54,481 bases of DNA, from NCBI GenBank assembly GCA_049323615.1, contig JBMOPD010000042.1:1-54481 (forward strand). Direction: 5' to 3'. The position numbers and the translations under genes are program-made. This document shows, piece after piece, positions 1 to 8,013 of the stretch. This DNA is from JBMOPD01 sp049323615. Its GTDB lineage: Bacteria > Bacillota > Desulfotomaculia > Desulfotomaculales > Desulfocucumaceae. Every line of letters starts with the position of its first letter. Position 1 is the stretch's first letter. Below the pieces are notes generated by a model. That model worked only from the letters and a program-made list of their open reading frames with translations. It had not been told where the DNA came from and ran no database searches.

Positions 1-64
1 TTTTGATGGCTTGAACAATCATCATTATAGCGGAAGGAGAATTTTTTTCTATAAGTTTTTGTCT

Positions 65-121
65 CCACCCGTGTAACGGGTGGTTTTATGTTCGAAACTC
101 CGTTTCGAACTCGCTAAAGCG
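65..121. repeat. Cluster of short hairpins at the window's left edge
   Basis: Three adjacent inverted repeats are visible: CCACCCGT/ACGGGTGG (65-83), TTCGAAAC/GTTTCGAA (91-109) and CGCT/AGCG (about 112-121). The first has the same 8-bp arms as a hairpin at 54364-54382 at the other end of the window. Subterminal hairpins of this kind are typical of IS200/IS605 element ends, but no transposase is present here, so the identity is an inference. Nothing else is recognisable in 1-128. Confidence 0.4.
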
Positions 122-128
122 GATAATA

Positions 129-170
129 AAACCAATCACCCGGCATTTACCGGGTGATTGGTTTGTTTTA
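129..170. terminator. Terminator after cooF
   Basis: A 15-bp perfect stem (129-143 with 150-164) with a 6-nt loop. Read on the minus strand it is followed by a T-rich run (TTTTATTA); read on the plus strand it is followed by TGTTTTATTTG. It lies just downstream of the cooF stop and is likely a bidirectional Rho-independent terminator for the minus-strand CODH operon. Confidence 0.85.
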
Positions 171-176
171 TTTGTT

Positions 177-695
177 TTACCTTTCAGGCCCCGCCTTCAG
201 CCACTGCCTGAAAAAGTCCTCCCGGCCGGCGGCGCTGAACTGATCCACCGAGCTGTACACCAGGGCGCCGGTGGGACAGGCCCGCACACAGGCCGGAGCG
301 CCGGTTTCAAAGGTGCACTGGCGGTCGCACTTTACCGCCCTGGGTTCGGCCCCGCCGGTGTCCCGGATGGCCCCGAAGGGGCAGGACATGACGCACATCC
401 AACAGCCGACGCACCTTTCCTGCCGGTCGTGGTTGGTCACCAGACCGTCTTCGGCCACATGCATGGAAGCGGCGATGCAGGCGTCCACACAGGGCGGGTC
501 GGTGCAGTGGCGGCAGTTCAGCGGCAGGTTTTTCCCTTCCAGCCGGTGCACAAAAATGCGGGTTTTCGGCTTCTCCCCGGCCGCCACCGCACCAAACAGG
601 GTGCCGGATTCACTGTGCGCCACGGCGCAGGCCAGGCGGCAGGAAAGGCAGCCGGTACATTTATCGGGCCGGATGAATACCTCTTTAAATTCCAC
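177..695 (-). CDS. cooF: CooF-like four-cluster ferredoxin, CO dehydrogenase electron carrier
   Basis: A 172-residue iron-sulfur protein with four cysteine groups of the CooF/HycB/DmsB ferredoxin type: CTGCLSCRLAC near residues 14-24, CRHCTDPPCVDAC near 61-73, CVGCWMCVMSCPFGA near 95-109, and C...C...CVRACPTGAL further on. It should pass electrons from CooS to an acceptor in the cytoplasm. The GTG start follows a clear AGGAGGTG site. It lies 12 bp downstream of cooS. With the FAD/NAD oxidoreductase upstream, the set matches the known cooS-cooF-FNOR arrangement, in which CO electrons reach NAD(P). No CooH-type hydrogenase is present in the window. Confidence 0.88.
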   Translation of the reverse strand: MEFKEVFIRPDKCTGCLSCRLACAVAHSESGTLFGAVAAGEKPKTRIFVHRLEGKNLPLNCRHCTDPPCVDACIAASMHVAEDGLVTNHDRQERCVGCWMCVMSCPFGAIRDTGGAEPRAVKCDRQCTFETGAPACVRACPTGALVYSSVDQFSAAGREDFFRQWLKAGPER

Positions 696-707
696 CTATT
701 ACACCTC

Positions 708-2612
708 CTACCAGGACCGGGGGGCCAGTCCCAGGCCGCGGCGGCGCTCCTGCAGGGCCCCGAATATGGCCTCGGCGGCCTTTGCCGGGTCCGGCTCGAC
801 GATGAAATAGCCGCCCAGGAGTTCTTTTACCCCGGCAGTGAGCAGTCCGGCAACCTGGGCGCTGCCCAGCACCGGCGGCACAACCCCCAGGTGGGTGGGC
901 AGGCCCAGGGCCACGGCGTAAGTGCCGATAGAAACCGCCTTTTCGGTCTTGTACTCCGGCGCCGAGGCCGCCACCGGCAGCTTATCCATGTCTACTCCCA
1001 GCTTGTCGGCCACTGCCACCGCAATGTCCACCGCCCGGCTGTTGTCCACGCAGGAACCGATGTGCAGCACCGGGGGCAGCGGCCCGCCCAGCCCGTTGGC
1101 CTCCCCGATGGCCGTCAACACGGCCTTCAACCCCGGTCCGGCGTACTTTTCCGTCGCCTCGGGGGTGAGGAAGCCGTGCCGGGCGTACGCTCCGGCGCCG
1201 CAGCCGGTGGCCAGGATCAGCACGTTCCTGGCCAGGAGTTCCCTGGCCACGACCAGGAAATTTTCGTCCTGGGGCACCTTGATGTTGTTGCAGCCGGCAA
1301 CCAGCACCACACCCTGGATATTTCCGTTAACTATATTATCGATCAGGGGCTTCAACGGGTCGCCGGCATCAAGCTTGCTTAAAGCGCCCACTATGGCCTC
1401 CACCGAAAAGCCGGCCATCACCTGGCTGTCCACCCTGGGGATGGAAACCGCCAGGCCTTTGCGGGCCTTGAAGGCCTCAATGGCTTCCCGGATAATCTGG
1501 CGGGCCGCTTCCAGGCCGTTCTCCTCGGCGAATTCAATATGCGTCGCGCCGGAAATCCTGGCCATACCCATGGTGGTGATTACCCTGGTATGGGCGCAGG
1601 AAGCCACCGTGACCAGGGAAGGGTAGACACACTGGTAGTCCACCACCATGGCGTCCAGGGCCCCGGTCAGTATGGGCAGCTCCTGGGAAATGGAGTGCGT
1701 CAACGCCGGTATCCCGTGGCGCATGAGGACCTCGTTGCCGGTGCAGCAGACGCCCATCATGTTGATGCCGTCGGCCCCGGCCGCCCCGGCCTCGTCCTCC
1801 ATCTCCCGCGCCGCCCGCACCAGAAGGTCGGAAAGCACCGGGTTGTGGCCGTGCAGGGCTATGTTGACCCTGCCGGCATCCATTACGCCCAGATTGGCCC
1901 GGCTCACCACCGGCTGAGGCGTGCCGAAGAGAATATCGGCCAGGTCGGTGGCCATGTGGCTGCCGGCGTAGTCGGCCACCGCGCAGGTGATCCCTCCCAC
2001 CAGAAGGTTCACCGGGTCGGCGTCCACCCCCATGGTGGTGCGGTGCATCATGTCGGATATGGTATTCTCAATCCCGGTAGGCACAGCGCCCAGCTTTGCC
2101 AGGGCCGCCTTACGGCCGGCCGTGAGGTGGTTAAAGGCCCAGGGCAGCGGCCCCTCCCCCTCGGCAAACTGTTCCAGCGCCAGCTCAACCAGCTGACCGG
2201 CCAGCTGACGGGTGTCCTTGCCCCCGGTGTCGATACCCATCCGGCCGGCCACGGCCTTTAATTTCGCCTCGTCCTTCACCGGGTAGTGTTCAGTAACGCC
2301 CTTCGTCCATTTATGCAGGGCATGGGCCAGGTGTTTGGCGTGGCCCGAGTGGGACGCGCAGCCGGCGGCGATGGCCCGCACCAGGCCCCGGGCCACCATG
2401 GTGCCGGCGTCGGCCCCGCAAACTCCTCTCTGGGGTTCCTCCCCGAAGGGGTTGATGCGGCAGGGGCCCTGGGTGCAGTGCCGGCAGCACAGGCCGGTTT
2501 CACCGAAACCGCAGCGCGGCTCCTGTTTTGCGTGGCGGTCCCAGATGGTCTCCACTTCCCGTTCCCGGGCAGTCTCCAGGAGCATCCGGACAGCCGGGTC
2601 GTGCGATTTCAT
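708..2612 (-). CDS. cooS: Ni-containing CO dehydrogenase catalytic subunit (CooS)
   Basis: A 634-residue monofunctional anaerobic CO dehydrogenase (CO + H2O to CO2 + 2 electrons). The N-terminus carries the cysteine set of the B/D clusters (CGFGETGLCCRHC...CRINP...GVCGAD). All C-cluster ligand regions are visible: His in ALHGHNPVLSD, CCTGNEVLMRHG, VDYQCVYPS, VAGCNNIKV, LATGCGAGAY and HIGSCVDNSRA. Length is normal for CooS. The ATG follows GGGAGGTAAGATT. It sits between the FAD oxidoreductase and cooF, in the same strand and tight spacing. No CooC maturation factor or acetyl-CoA synthase gene is adjacent, so this looks like an energy or redox CODH rather than the Wood-Ljungdahl one. Confidence 0.95.
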   Translation of the reverse strand: MKSHDPAVRMLLETAREREVETIWDRHAKQEPRCGFGETGLCCRHCTQGPCRINPFGEEPQRGVCGADAGTMVARGLVRAIAAGCASHSGHAKHLAHALHKWTKGVTEHYPVKDEAKLKAVAGRMGIDTGGKDTRQLAGQLVELALEQFAEGEGPLPWAFNHLTAGRKAALAKLGAVPTGIENTISDMMHRTTMGVDADPVNLLVGGITCAVADYAGSHMATDLADILFGTPQPVVSRANLGVMDAGRVNIALHGHNPVLSDLLVRAAREMEDEAGAAGADGINMMGVCCTGNEVLMRHGIPALTHSISQELPILTGALDAMVVDYQCVYPSLVTVASCAHTRVITTMGMARISGATHIEFAEENGLEAARQIIREAIEAFKARKGLAVSIPRVDSQVMAGFSVEAIVGALSKLDAGDPLKPLIDNIVNGNIQGVVLVAGCNNIKVPQDENFLVVARELLARNVLILATGCGAGAYARHGFLTPEATEKYAGPGLKAVLTAIGEANGLGGPLPPVLHIGSCVDNSRAVDIAVAVADKLGVDMDKLPVAASAPEYKTEKAVSIGTYAVALGLPTHLGVVPPVLGSAQVAGLLTAGVKELLGGYFIVEPDPAKAAEAIFGALQERRRGLGLAPRSW

Positions 2613-2639
2613 AATCTTACCTCCCTTGTAGGATTTCTG

Positions 2640-2668
2640 TCAGAATCCAGAATTCAGAATCCAGAATT
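2640..2668. repeat. Intergenic AATTCTGGATTCTG-type repeat, copy 1
   Basis: On the minus strand this spacer reads as alternating TTCTGGATTCTG and AATTCTG units. The same string recurs at 13977-14021 and 16464-16499, always between genes. Function unknown. Confidence 0.7.
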
Positions 2669-2671
2669 TTT

Positions 2672-3937
2672 TCAGTATTGCCATCCTTTTCTGGCAGGGA
2701 ATCTCCCGCCGGCAACGGCAAGGGGCAGTTTTTCCCCCGCCAGGAGACGTGCCAGCCCCGGCACCCGCCGCCCGGACCGGACCAGGGCGGTGTAAACACC
2801 GGCTTTATCTATATCGTTAACTAAAACATAGCCCAGCAGCCGGTCGTCCCTGATAAAAAATCTTTTTAGGGAACCCGGAGCCGGTTCCCGCCGCCGGAAG
2901 GTAATTTCCTCCCCTCCGGCGTCCTTTCGTCCCACCGCCACCACGGACAGCCGTCCGAAGCGGACCGAGTTCCGGGCAGTCAGCACCGGGGGATAAACTG
3001 CCGGATGCCCGGCCATGGCTAAGCCGGCATGGCGGCCCTGTTCGACGGCCAGCGGCCACAGGCCGGAGGGGACACTCCGGCCGGTAAGGGCATCCACCAC
3101 CTCGGTACAGTCGCCGGCGGCGTATACATCGGGAAGAGATGTCCTTAAAAACCGGTCCGCCACTATCCCCCGCCGCACATCCCCGCCGGCCCGGGCCACC
3201 AGATCGGAGCGGGGACGCACACCCTTGCCGGCAATTACCAGTTGGGCCGGGATTTCCCTTCCGTCTTCCAGCAGCACCGACCCCACCCTGCCGCCGTCCC
3301 GGCCGGGCAGAAAGGCTGCCGCGTCGGTCTGGAAAATGAGATCCACGCCCATATCCCTAAAATGTTCTTCCACCAGTGCGGCAGATTCCTCGTCCAGCTG
3401 CCGGGTCATCAGGTGACGGCTCTTTACCACCAGGGTAACCCGGGGAAGGCCGCGCTTTTTAAGCGCGTAAGCCGCCTTCAGGCCCACCAGCCCGCCGCCC
3501 AGCACCAGCGCATCGGTGGCCCCACCGGCCGTTTGCGCCACTGCCAGGGCATCGGTATAACTCCTGAAGCCGAAGATACCACTTAACTCCCGGCCCTTCA
3601 GTTGAGGCAGCACGGGCTCCGCCCCGGTAGCCACCAGAAGCCGGTCGTAGGGCACTTCCCGGCCGTCTTCCAGAACCACGAGGCGCCGGCCGGGAAGCAG
3701 TTCCACCGCCCGGCCGCTGATTAGTTGAACGCCTTCCCTGCGGAATTCCTCTTCCGACTGCAGAACAATCCGGTCGAAGCTTGCCGTACCGGCCACTACA
3801 TCCGGGATCAGGCAGCGGCAGTAAGCCGTGCCGCCTTCGTCACCAATCACGGTAATCCTGGCCGCAGGCGAAGCCTTGCGCGCCGCTCCGGCCGCCGCCA
3901 CCCCGGCGGCGCTGTTGCCGATGATTACCAGATCCAG
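2672..3937 (-). CDS. FAD/NAD(P)-dependent oxidoreductase of the CODH-FNOR type (CTG start proposed)
   Basis: A pyridine-nucleotide-disulfide oxidoreductase fold without the redox disulfide: an N-terminal FAD motif, an NAD motif near the middle (VLGGGLVGLKAAYAL), and a C-terminal FAD motif (DVYAAGDCTEV). The usual start codons give a protein beginning at GTG 3901, which would cut the FAD-binding beta-alpha-beta unit. The frame is open to CTG 3937, immediately after a stop, and CTG is preceded by AAGGGGGTG at about 6 nt. The resulting N-terminus (LDLVIIGNSAAGVAAAG) restores the dinucleotide motif, giving 421 residues. Members of this family next to cooS/cooF couple CO oxidation to NAD(P) reduction. 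The gene lies 59 bp upstream of cooS. Confidence 0.85.
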   Translation of the reverse strand: MDLVIIGNSAAGVAAAGAARKASPAARITVIGDEGGTAYCRCLIPDVVAGTASFDRIVLQSEEEFRREGVQLISGRAVELLPGRRLVVLEDGREVPYDRLLVATGAEPVLPQLKGRELSGIFGFRSYTDALAVAQTAGGATDALVLGGGLVGLKAAYALKKRGLPRVTLVVKSRHLMTRQLDEESAALVEEHFRDMGVDLIFQTDAAAFLPGRDGGRVGSVLLEDGREIPAQLVIAGKGVRPRSDLVARAGGDVRRGIVADRFLRTSLPDVYAAGDCTEVVDALTGRSVPSGLWPLAVEQGRHAGLAMAGHPAVYPPVLTARNSVRFGRLSVVAVGRKDAGGEEITFRRREPAPGSLKRFFIRDDRLLGYVLVNDIDKAGVYTALVRSGRRVPGLARLLAGEKLPLAVAGGRFPARKGWQY

Positions 3938-3975
3938 TTAAAACACCCCCTTGCCAGGCCATTTGTCCATATCCA

Positions 3976-5118
3976 CTACAGTCCCATGTCTTTGGCTATT
4001 ATCAACTTCATCACTTCGGTAGACCCGGCATAGATAGTCTGCACCCTCATGTCCCGGAAGTCCCTGCTGATGGGGTACTCATCCATATAGCCGTACCCGC
4101 CGTACAGCTGCAGGCAGTGGTAGGCCACCCGGTTGGCCATCTCGCAAATCCAGTACTTGGCCATGGACACCCTCTTGACTATATTTTTGCCCTCCATGTG
4201 CTCCCCGACCAGCCGGTCGATGAATACCCTGCCCAACTCCACCTCGGTGGCCATCTCCACGATCTTGAAGGTATTGTGCTGGAACTTGGATACCGGCTTG
4301 CCAAATACCTTGCGGCTGTTGCTGTACTCAATGGCCTCCTGCAGTATCTTTTCGGCCCCGGCCTGGGCCCCGACGGCACAGACCAGCCTTTCCTGCTGCA
4401 GCTTCTGCATCAGGTAGATAAATCCCATGTTTTCCTGTCCCAGCAGGTTTTCCGCCGGCACCCGGCAGTCCTCAAAGAACAGTTCGGTGGTATCCTGACT
4501 CTTCAAGCCCATTTTTTTAAGCCTGCGGCCTTTAATAAACCCCGGGGTGCCGTCCTCCACCACGATCAGGCTGATTCCCGTGTAGGCGGGGTCGGCCTGC
4601 AGGTTGGTCTTGCAGGCCACCACCACAAGGTCGCAGTTGTGGCCGCCGGAAATGAAGGTCTTGGCCCCGTTGAGGATGTAGTGGTCCCCTTCCCTCCTGG
4701 CGGTGGTAGTGATGGCGGCCAGGTCGGACCCGGCGTTGGGCTCGGTCATGGCCACCGCCGCAATCAGTTCGCCCGACACGCAGCCCGGCAGCCACTTCTT
4801 TTTCTGTTCCCCGGTGCCGAAACTGTGTATGTAGGGCACTACGATGTCGCTGTGCAGGGGAAACATGACGTGGGTTCCGTACTTGGCCAGTTCTTCAATA
4901 ATGATCACCGAGTAGCCGAAATCGGCCCCCGCGCCGCCGTACTCCTCCTCCACCCACGGGCAGAGGAACCCGTTTTCCCCGCATTTCCGCCAGACCTCCC
5001 TGGGCACCAGCCCCTCCTCTTCCCACTGGTCGTAATGGGGTTTCAGCTCGGCCTCGATAAATTTCCTGAAAGCGTCCCTGAATATCTTGTAATCGCCCGA
5101 ATGCAAATCAATAGCCAT
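3976..5118 (-). CDS. Acyl-CoA dehydrogenase (IVD/LCAD-type catalytic base)
   Basis: A 380-residue FAD acyl-CoA dehydrogenase: alpha-helical N-domain, middle beta-domain (AMTEPNAGSDLAA, GAKTFISGG), and C-domain ending in the FAD/substrate loop (QLYGGYGYMDEYPISRDFRD). The usual short-chain base, Glu in IYEGT, is replaced by Ala (IYAGSTE). A Glu in helix G (LQQERLVCAVGA) sits where isovaleryl- and long-chain dehydrogenases carry theirs, so the enzyme is probably active on branched or longer substrates. ATG 5118 is chosen because AAAGGAG lies 7 nt upstream; GTG 5124 would overlap that site. It is co-directional with the SDR upstream and the oxidoreductase downstream. Confidence 0.92.
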   Translation of the reverse strand: MAIDLHSGDYKIFRDAFRKFIEAELKPHYDQWEEEGLVPREVWRKCGENGFLCPWVEEEYGGAGADFGYSVIIIEELAKYGTHVMFPLHSDIVVPYIHSFGTGEQKKKWLPGCVSGELIAAVAMTEPNAGSDLAAITTTARREGDHYILNGAKTFISGGHNCDLVVVACKTNLQADPAYTGISLIVVEDGTPGFIKGRRLKKMGLKSQDTTELFFEDCRVPAENLLGQENMGFIYLMQKLQQERLVCAVGAQAGAEKILQEAIEYSNSRKVFGKPVSKFQHNTFKIVEMATEVELGRVFIDRLVGEHMEGKNIVKRVSMAKYWICEMANRVAYHCLQLYGGYGYMDEYPISRDFRDMRVQTIYAGSTEVMKLIIAKDMGL

Positions 5119-5158
5119 ATCCACACTCCTTTCCTTTTCCAGCCCCTCATCCCTGACC

Positions 5159-5986
5159 TTACATTCCGCCCGTAACTCTTATTACTTGCCCGGAAATGTA
5201 GTCTGCCAGGGGAGAAGCCACCATCAGTATGCCGGCCGCCGCCTCGTCGGGCGTCGCCGGTCGGCCCAGGGGGCAGATCAGGGTGAACATCTGGCGGATT
5301 TTTTCCGGCACGCCGATTGCCACCTGCTCACCGTCCCGGCTGATTATCTCACCCTTCTCCTTGGCCTGGGTGAGCCTGGTCTCGATGAACCCGAAGGCCA
5401 CGCAGTTTACGCAGACGTTGAAGGGCCCCCACTCCTTGGCCATGGTCTTGGTCAGGCCCACCACCGCCGCCTTGGCGCTGGAATAGTTGGCCTGCCCGAA
5501 ATTTCCGTCCAGCCCCGCCACCGACGAAATGTTAATGATTTTCCGGCACTTGGCCCTGCCCTGCTGCTCCTTTTCCTTGATGGCGTTGTCCCTGATGTAC
5601 GGAGCCGCCGCCCTGATAATCTTGAAGGGAGCGGTGACGTGAACATCCAGCATGGCCTGCCACTGCTTGTCGGTCATCTTGTGGGCGGTGGCGTCCCAGG
5701 TGTAGCCCGCGTTGTTTACGATTATATCAATATCCGGGCCGTAGGCATCTACCGTTTCCTTAATCAGCCTTTCGGCATAGCCTTCCGCCGTTACGTCCCC
5801 CACAACAGCAATGGCCTGTCCCCCCATCTTTTTGATCTCCGACACCACCTCGGCCGCCGGGGCCTCGTCAATATCGGTGATCACCAGCTTTGCCCCCTCG
5901 GCGGCGAACAGCAGGGCCGCCGACCGGCCGATACCCCTGCCCGACCCGGTAATTATACAGACCCTGTCCTTCAGCATCTCGTCCAT
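5159..5986 (-). CDS. Short-chain dehydrogenase/reductase, FabG-like
   Basis: A 275-residue classical SDR. It has the cofactor motif TGSGRGIGRSAA near residues 14-25, NNAG near 92-95, the catalytic Ser in NISSV, and the YSSAKAA (YxxxK) motif. Asp follows beta-2 (ITDID), which suggests NAD(H) preference. It most likely oxidises or reduces a 3-hydroxyacyl-CoA or another secondary alcohol. An insertion around residues 127-140 (rich in Lys/Glu) makes it slightly longer than FabG. ATG follows GGGAGGGCAATCAAA. It is located between the truncated MaoC fragment and the acyl-CoA dehydrogenase, consistent with a beta-oxidation-like set. Confidence 0.9.
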   Translation of the reverse strand: MDEMLKDRVCIITGSGRGIGRSAALLFAAEGAKLVITDIDEAPAAEVVSEIKKMGGQAIAVVGDVTAEGYAERLIKETVDAYGPDIDIIVNNAGYTWDATAHKMTDKQWQAMLDVHVTAPFKIIRAAAPYIRDNAIKEKEQQGRAKCRKIINISSVAGLDGNFGQANYSSAKAAVVGLTKTMAKEWGPFNVCVNCVAFGFIETRLTQAKEKGEIISRDGEQVAIGVPEKIRQMFTLICPLGRPATPDEAAAGILMVASPLADYISGQVIRVTGGM

Positions 5987-6027
5987 TTTGATTGCCCTCC
6001 CATTAAGATTTTATATTTATCCCTACT

Positions 6028-6243
6028 TTATATCCAGGCTTCAAATGTTAGGTTGATTACCGTCCCAAAGGTGGGAGGCACGGTCACGTCCGCATATCCC
6101 GCCTCTACCGCCTTTTTTGGGTCAAGGTAAATATCCTTCATATCCCCTATGGCCGCGGCAAATTCCCTGATCTTGCCCCTTTCCACGGTAAAACTGTACG
6201 CCGGAAAACTTGTGCCCACCATGGAACTTCTGTCCTCCACCAA
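6028..6243 (-). pseudogene. Truncated MaoC-like (FAS1-type) dehydratase N-terminal domain
   Basis: 71 residues matching the start of the MaoC/FAS1-like (3R)-hydroxyacyl-CoA dehydratase domain: a FPAYSFTVERGKIREFAAAIGD-like opening, ...YLDPKKAVEAGYADVTVPPTF. Family members run about 145-150 residues; this one stops soon after the PPTF strand, and no continuation is found in another frame before the SDR. The 5' end is interleaved with the end of another remnant (6251-6361). I read it as a broken gene, although a short product could still be made. Confidence 0.7.
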
Positions 6244-6250
6244 TCATTCC

Positions 6251-6361
6251 TCGCAGGATCTCCAGGAAAGTCTCGTTCACCACCACTCCCACCGGGTATC
6301 TGGCCAGGCGCTCCGCCAGGGCCTGATATACCTCATCCTTTGATCCGTTAAGGTGTCCCAT
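6251..6361 (-). pseudogene. N-terminal remnant of a paralogue of the 4Fe-4S protein at 44801-45904
   Basis: The first ~37 residues (MGHLNGSKDEVYQALAERLA...VNETFLEILR) match the N-terminus of the iron-sulfur protein encoded at 44801-45904 (GHLVNSKEEVYHALAERLNR...VNETLMEILH). Similarity then ends abruptly and the frame runs out over the MaoC fragment. ATG 6361 has a strong GAGGGGGGTAATTGC leader. The first gene of the CODH operon has therefore lost about 90% of its length, fused to a dehydratase piece. Confidence 0.75.
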
Positions 6362-6504
6362 GCAATTACCCCCCTCTTGATATCATCCTGTTTTCTTGAA
6401 AAGCGCCCGGGCCCCGCGGGAAAGCCGCCTTGCCGCGGCCCGGGGGGCACAGCCCGGCTTTTCCCCCGCATCGGCCGGCGGGCTCAGAATACTTTTTCCC
6501 GTCA

Positions 6505-6519
6505 GCAATAATTATACCA
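6505..6519 (-). promoter_or_regulatory. Sigma-54 promoter for the CODH/acyl-CoA operon
   Basis: On the minus strand TGGTATAATTATTGC matches TGGCACG-N4-TTGC, with GG-N10-GC spacing intact. The predicted start is near 6494, about 130 nt before the first remnant. A perfect palindrome lies 74 nt upstream (6593-6608). Confidence 0.75.
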
Positions 6520-6592
6520 GCGCGGGGCGTTTTCCTGCACATCAAGGGTCAGGTCTACTGTCCTGAAAAGCAAACAGAAATGTTTAATAAAT

Positions 6593-6608
6593 GTCCTGAA
6601 ACCAGGAC
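6593..6608. promoter_or_regulatory. Palindrome GTCCTG-N4-CAGGAC, putative enhancer site
   Basis: A perfect 6+4+6 inverted repeat located 74 nt upstream of the -24 element at 6519. It has the same 14-bp core length as the TCCG-N6-CGGA sites elsewhere but carries TCCTG/CAGGA arms. A half-site (TCCTGAAAAG) occurs at 6561-6570. Likely the binding site of a related sigma-54 activator; the regulator is not proven. Confidence 0.55.
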
Positions 6609-6650
6609 GCTTTTTGCACACAAACAATAGATCGGGGCTGCCCCTGCGCA

Positions 6651-7148
6651 GGCAACGACGTACCGGTGGGCGAGGTGGGGGAGATTGTCTACCGCGGCCC
6701 CAACATGCTGCTGGAATACTACAAAAACCCGGAAGCCACCGCCGAAGCCTTTGCGGACGGGTGGTTCCACAGCGGCGACCTGGTGCGCCTGGACGAGGAA
6801 GGATTCGTCTACGTGGTGGACCGCAAGAAGGACATGCTGATCACCGGAGGTGAGAATGTATACCCCGCCGAGGTTGAGGAAGTGCTGTACAAGCACGAAA
6901 AAGTACTGGAAGCGGCGGTAATCGGCATACCCAGCGAAAAGTGGGGCGAGGCCGCGCACGCCGTGGTGGTGCCCAAACCCGGCCAGACACTGACCGAGGA
7001 GGAAGTGATCAGCTTCTGCGCCGCCCACCTGGCCGGCTACAAAAAGCCCCGCTCGGTGGAGTTTACCGACGCCCTCCCCCGCAACGCCGCCGGCAAGGTG
7101 CTGAAAACCAGGCTCAGGGAAAAACACGGCCCGTCCATTAAATACTGA
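6651..7148 (+). pseudogene. C-terminal fragment of an AMP-forming acyl-CoA synthetase
   Basis: Homology starts at GNDVPVGEVGE and runs to a normal C-terminus: GWFHSGDLVRLDEEGFVYVVDRK, KDMLITGGENVYP, and LPRNAAGKVLKTRLRE with the catalytic Lys. About 350 N-terminal residues, including the ATP-binding TSGTTG loop, are missing. Upstream in-frame sequence (6600-6650) has no family similarity. The breakpoint is at about 6640, close to the palindrome at 6593. A GTG at 6666 could start a short product, but no ribosome site is evident. Confidence 0.85.
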
Positions 7149-7156
7149 TATATGAG

Positions 7157-7184
7157 CCCCCCCGGCTGCCGGGGGGGTTTTTGG
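7157..7184 (+). terminator. Terminator after ligase fragment
   Basis: A 9-bp GC stem (7157-7165 with 769-77 of the same block, i.e. 7169-7177), 3-nt loop, followed by TTTTT. Confidence 0.9.
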
Positions 7185-7284
7185 CGCCATGGGAACAATA
7201 CCGGATTTAATTTCGTCCAATTAGTGAAACATGGGCCGGAACGGCCCTTCCGCAACACACCTGAAGAACCCGGGAGGATTTCAA

Positions 7285-8013
7285 ATGAAGCGGCAGAACA
7301 CCGTGTTTCCAGTAAAATTTATGCTCCTGGCCCTGATTGCACTGGTTTTGGCGGGGTGTTCCGGAACATGGCAACCGGCTCCGGTTAAAGTTATAAATTT
7401 AAAGCTCTATGAAAATCCAATCTTCGGGATTTCCTTACAGTACCCGGCCAACTGGCAGCCCAGCGATGATTACGGCCTCATCAAGGGAATCCCCCAGAGA
7501 TACCACTATTTCAATTTGCACGCCAACAAGGACCACATCAGAGATCTCGCCCGCTCCTTGAGATTTGACCCGGCGCCCGCCGCAGGCGCCGGACAAATTG
7601 CCTTTATCTTCAGGTACGGCGTAGGGGCCGGGAATGAGTTAAACACCTTCAAAGGCAAGTACACGAAAGACATGATCGTGGACCCGCCCGTAACCGTCAA
7701 CCTCTCCCTGTCCGGAGAAGAGCTGGAGAGTATCTACAAAAAAATGATGGAAATTGACTTTTTCAGCTATCCCGACAGATTCAAGGCTTCCCCGCCCCCC
7801 GGGGAAGGGCTTCACCTGGTGACGCCCCATTCCAGCTATTACTTTCTGGTTTCTCACAACTCCCGGATCAAGGAGCTGTGGTGGGACGATCAAATAGTCA
7901 ACGCAAATGAAAAGGCCGGCAGGCTGAGGGAGCTTATCGAATATATCCGGGGTATCGTCGAATCGAAAGAGGAATATAAAAAGCTGCCGCCGCCCAGGGG
8001 AGGCTACGCGTGA
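7285..8013 (+). CDS. Lipoprotein of unknown function
   Basis: 242 residues beginning with a short positive stretch, a hydrophobic segment and the lipobox LVLAGC (Cys at about residue 24), so it should be anchored outside the membrane. The mature part begins near a YENPIFGISLQYPANW stretch, which resembles PsbP-like/surface lipoproteins only loosely, and contains several Trp/Tyr. I do not recognise a catalytic domain. ATG 7285 has GGGAGGATTTCAA upstream, better than the GTG at 7231. The stop overlaps the start of the vanW-family gene, so the two are probably translated together. Confidence 0.8.
   Translation: MKRQNTVFPVKFMLLALIALVLAGCSGTWQPAPVKVINLKLYENPIFGISLQYPANWQPSDDYGLIKGIPQRYHYFNLHANKDHIRDLARSLRFDPAPAAGAGQIAFIFRYGVGAGNELNTFKGKYTKDMIVDPPVTVNLSLSGEELESIYKKMMEIDFFSYPDRFKASPPPGEGLHLVTPHSSYYFLVSHNSRIKELWWDDQIVNANEKAGRLRELIEYIRGIVESKEEYKKLPPPRGGYA

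Noticed and set aside
708..2612. Carbonyl-branch CODH/ACS of the Wood-Ljungdahl pathway
   Set aside because: No acsB, acsCD or cooC adjacent; the gene context is the cooS-cooF-FNOR type.
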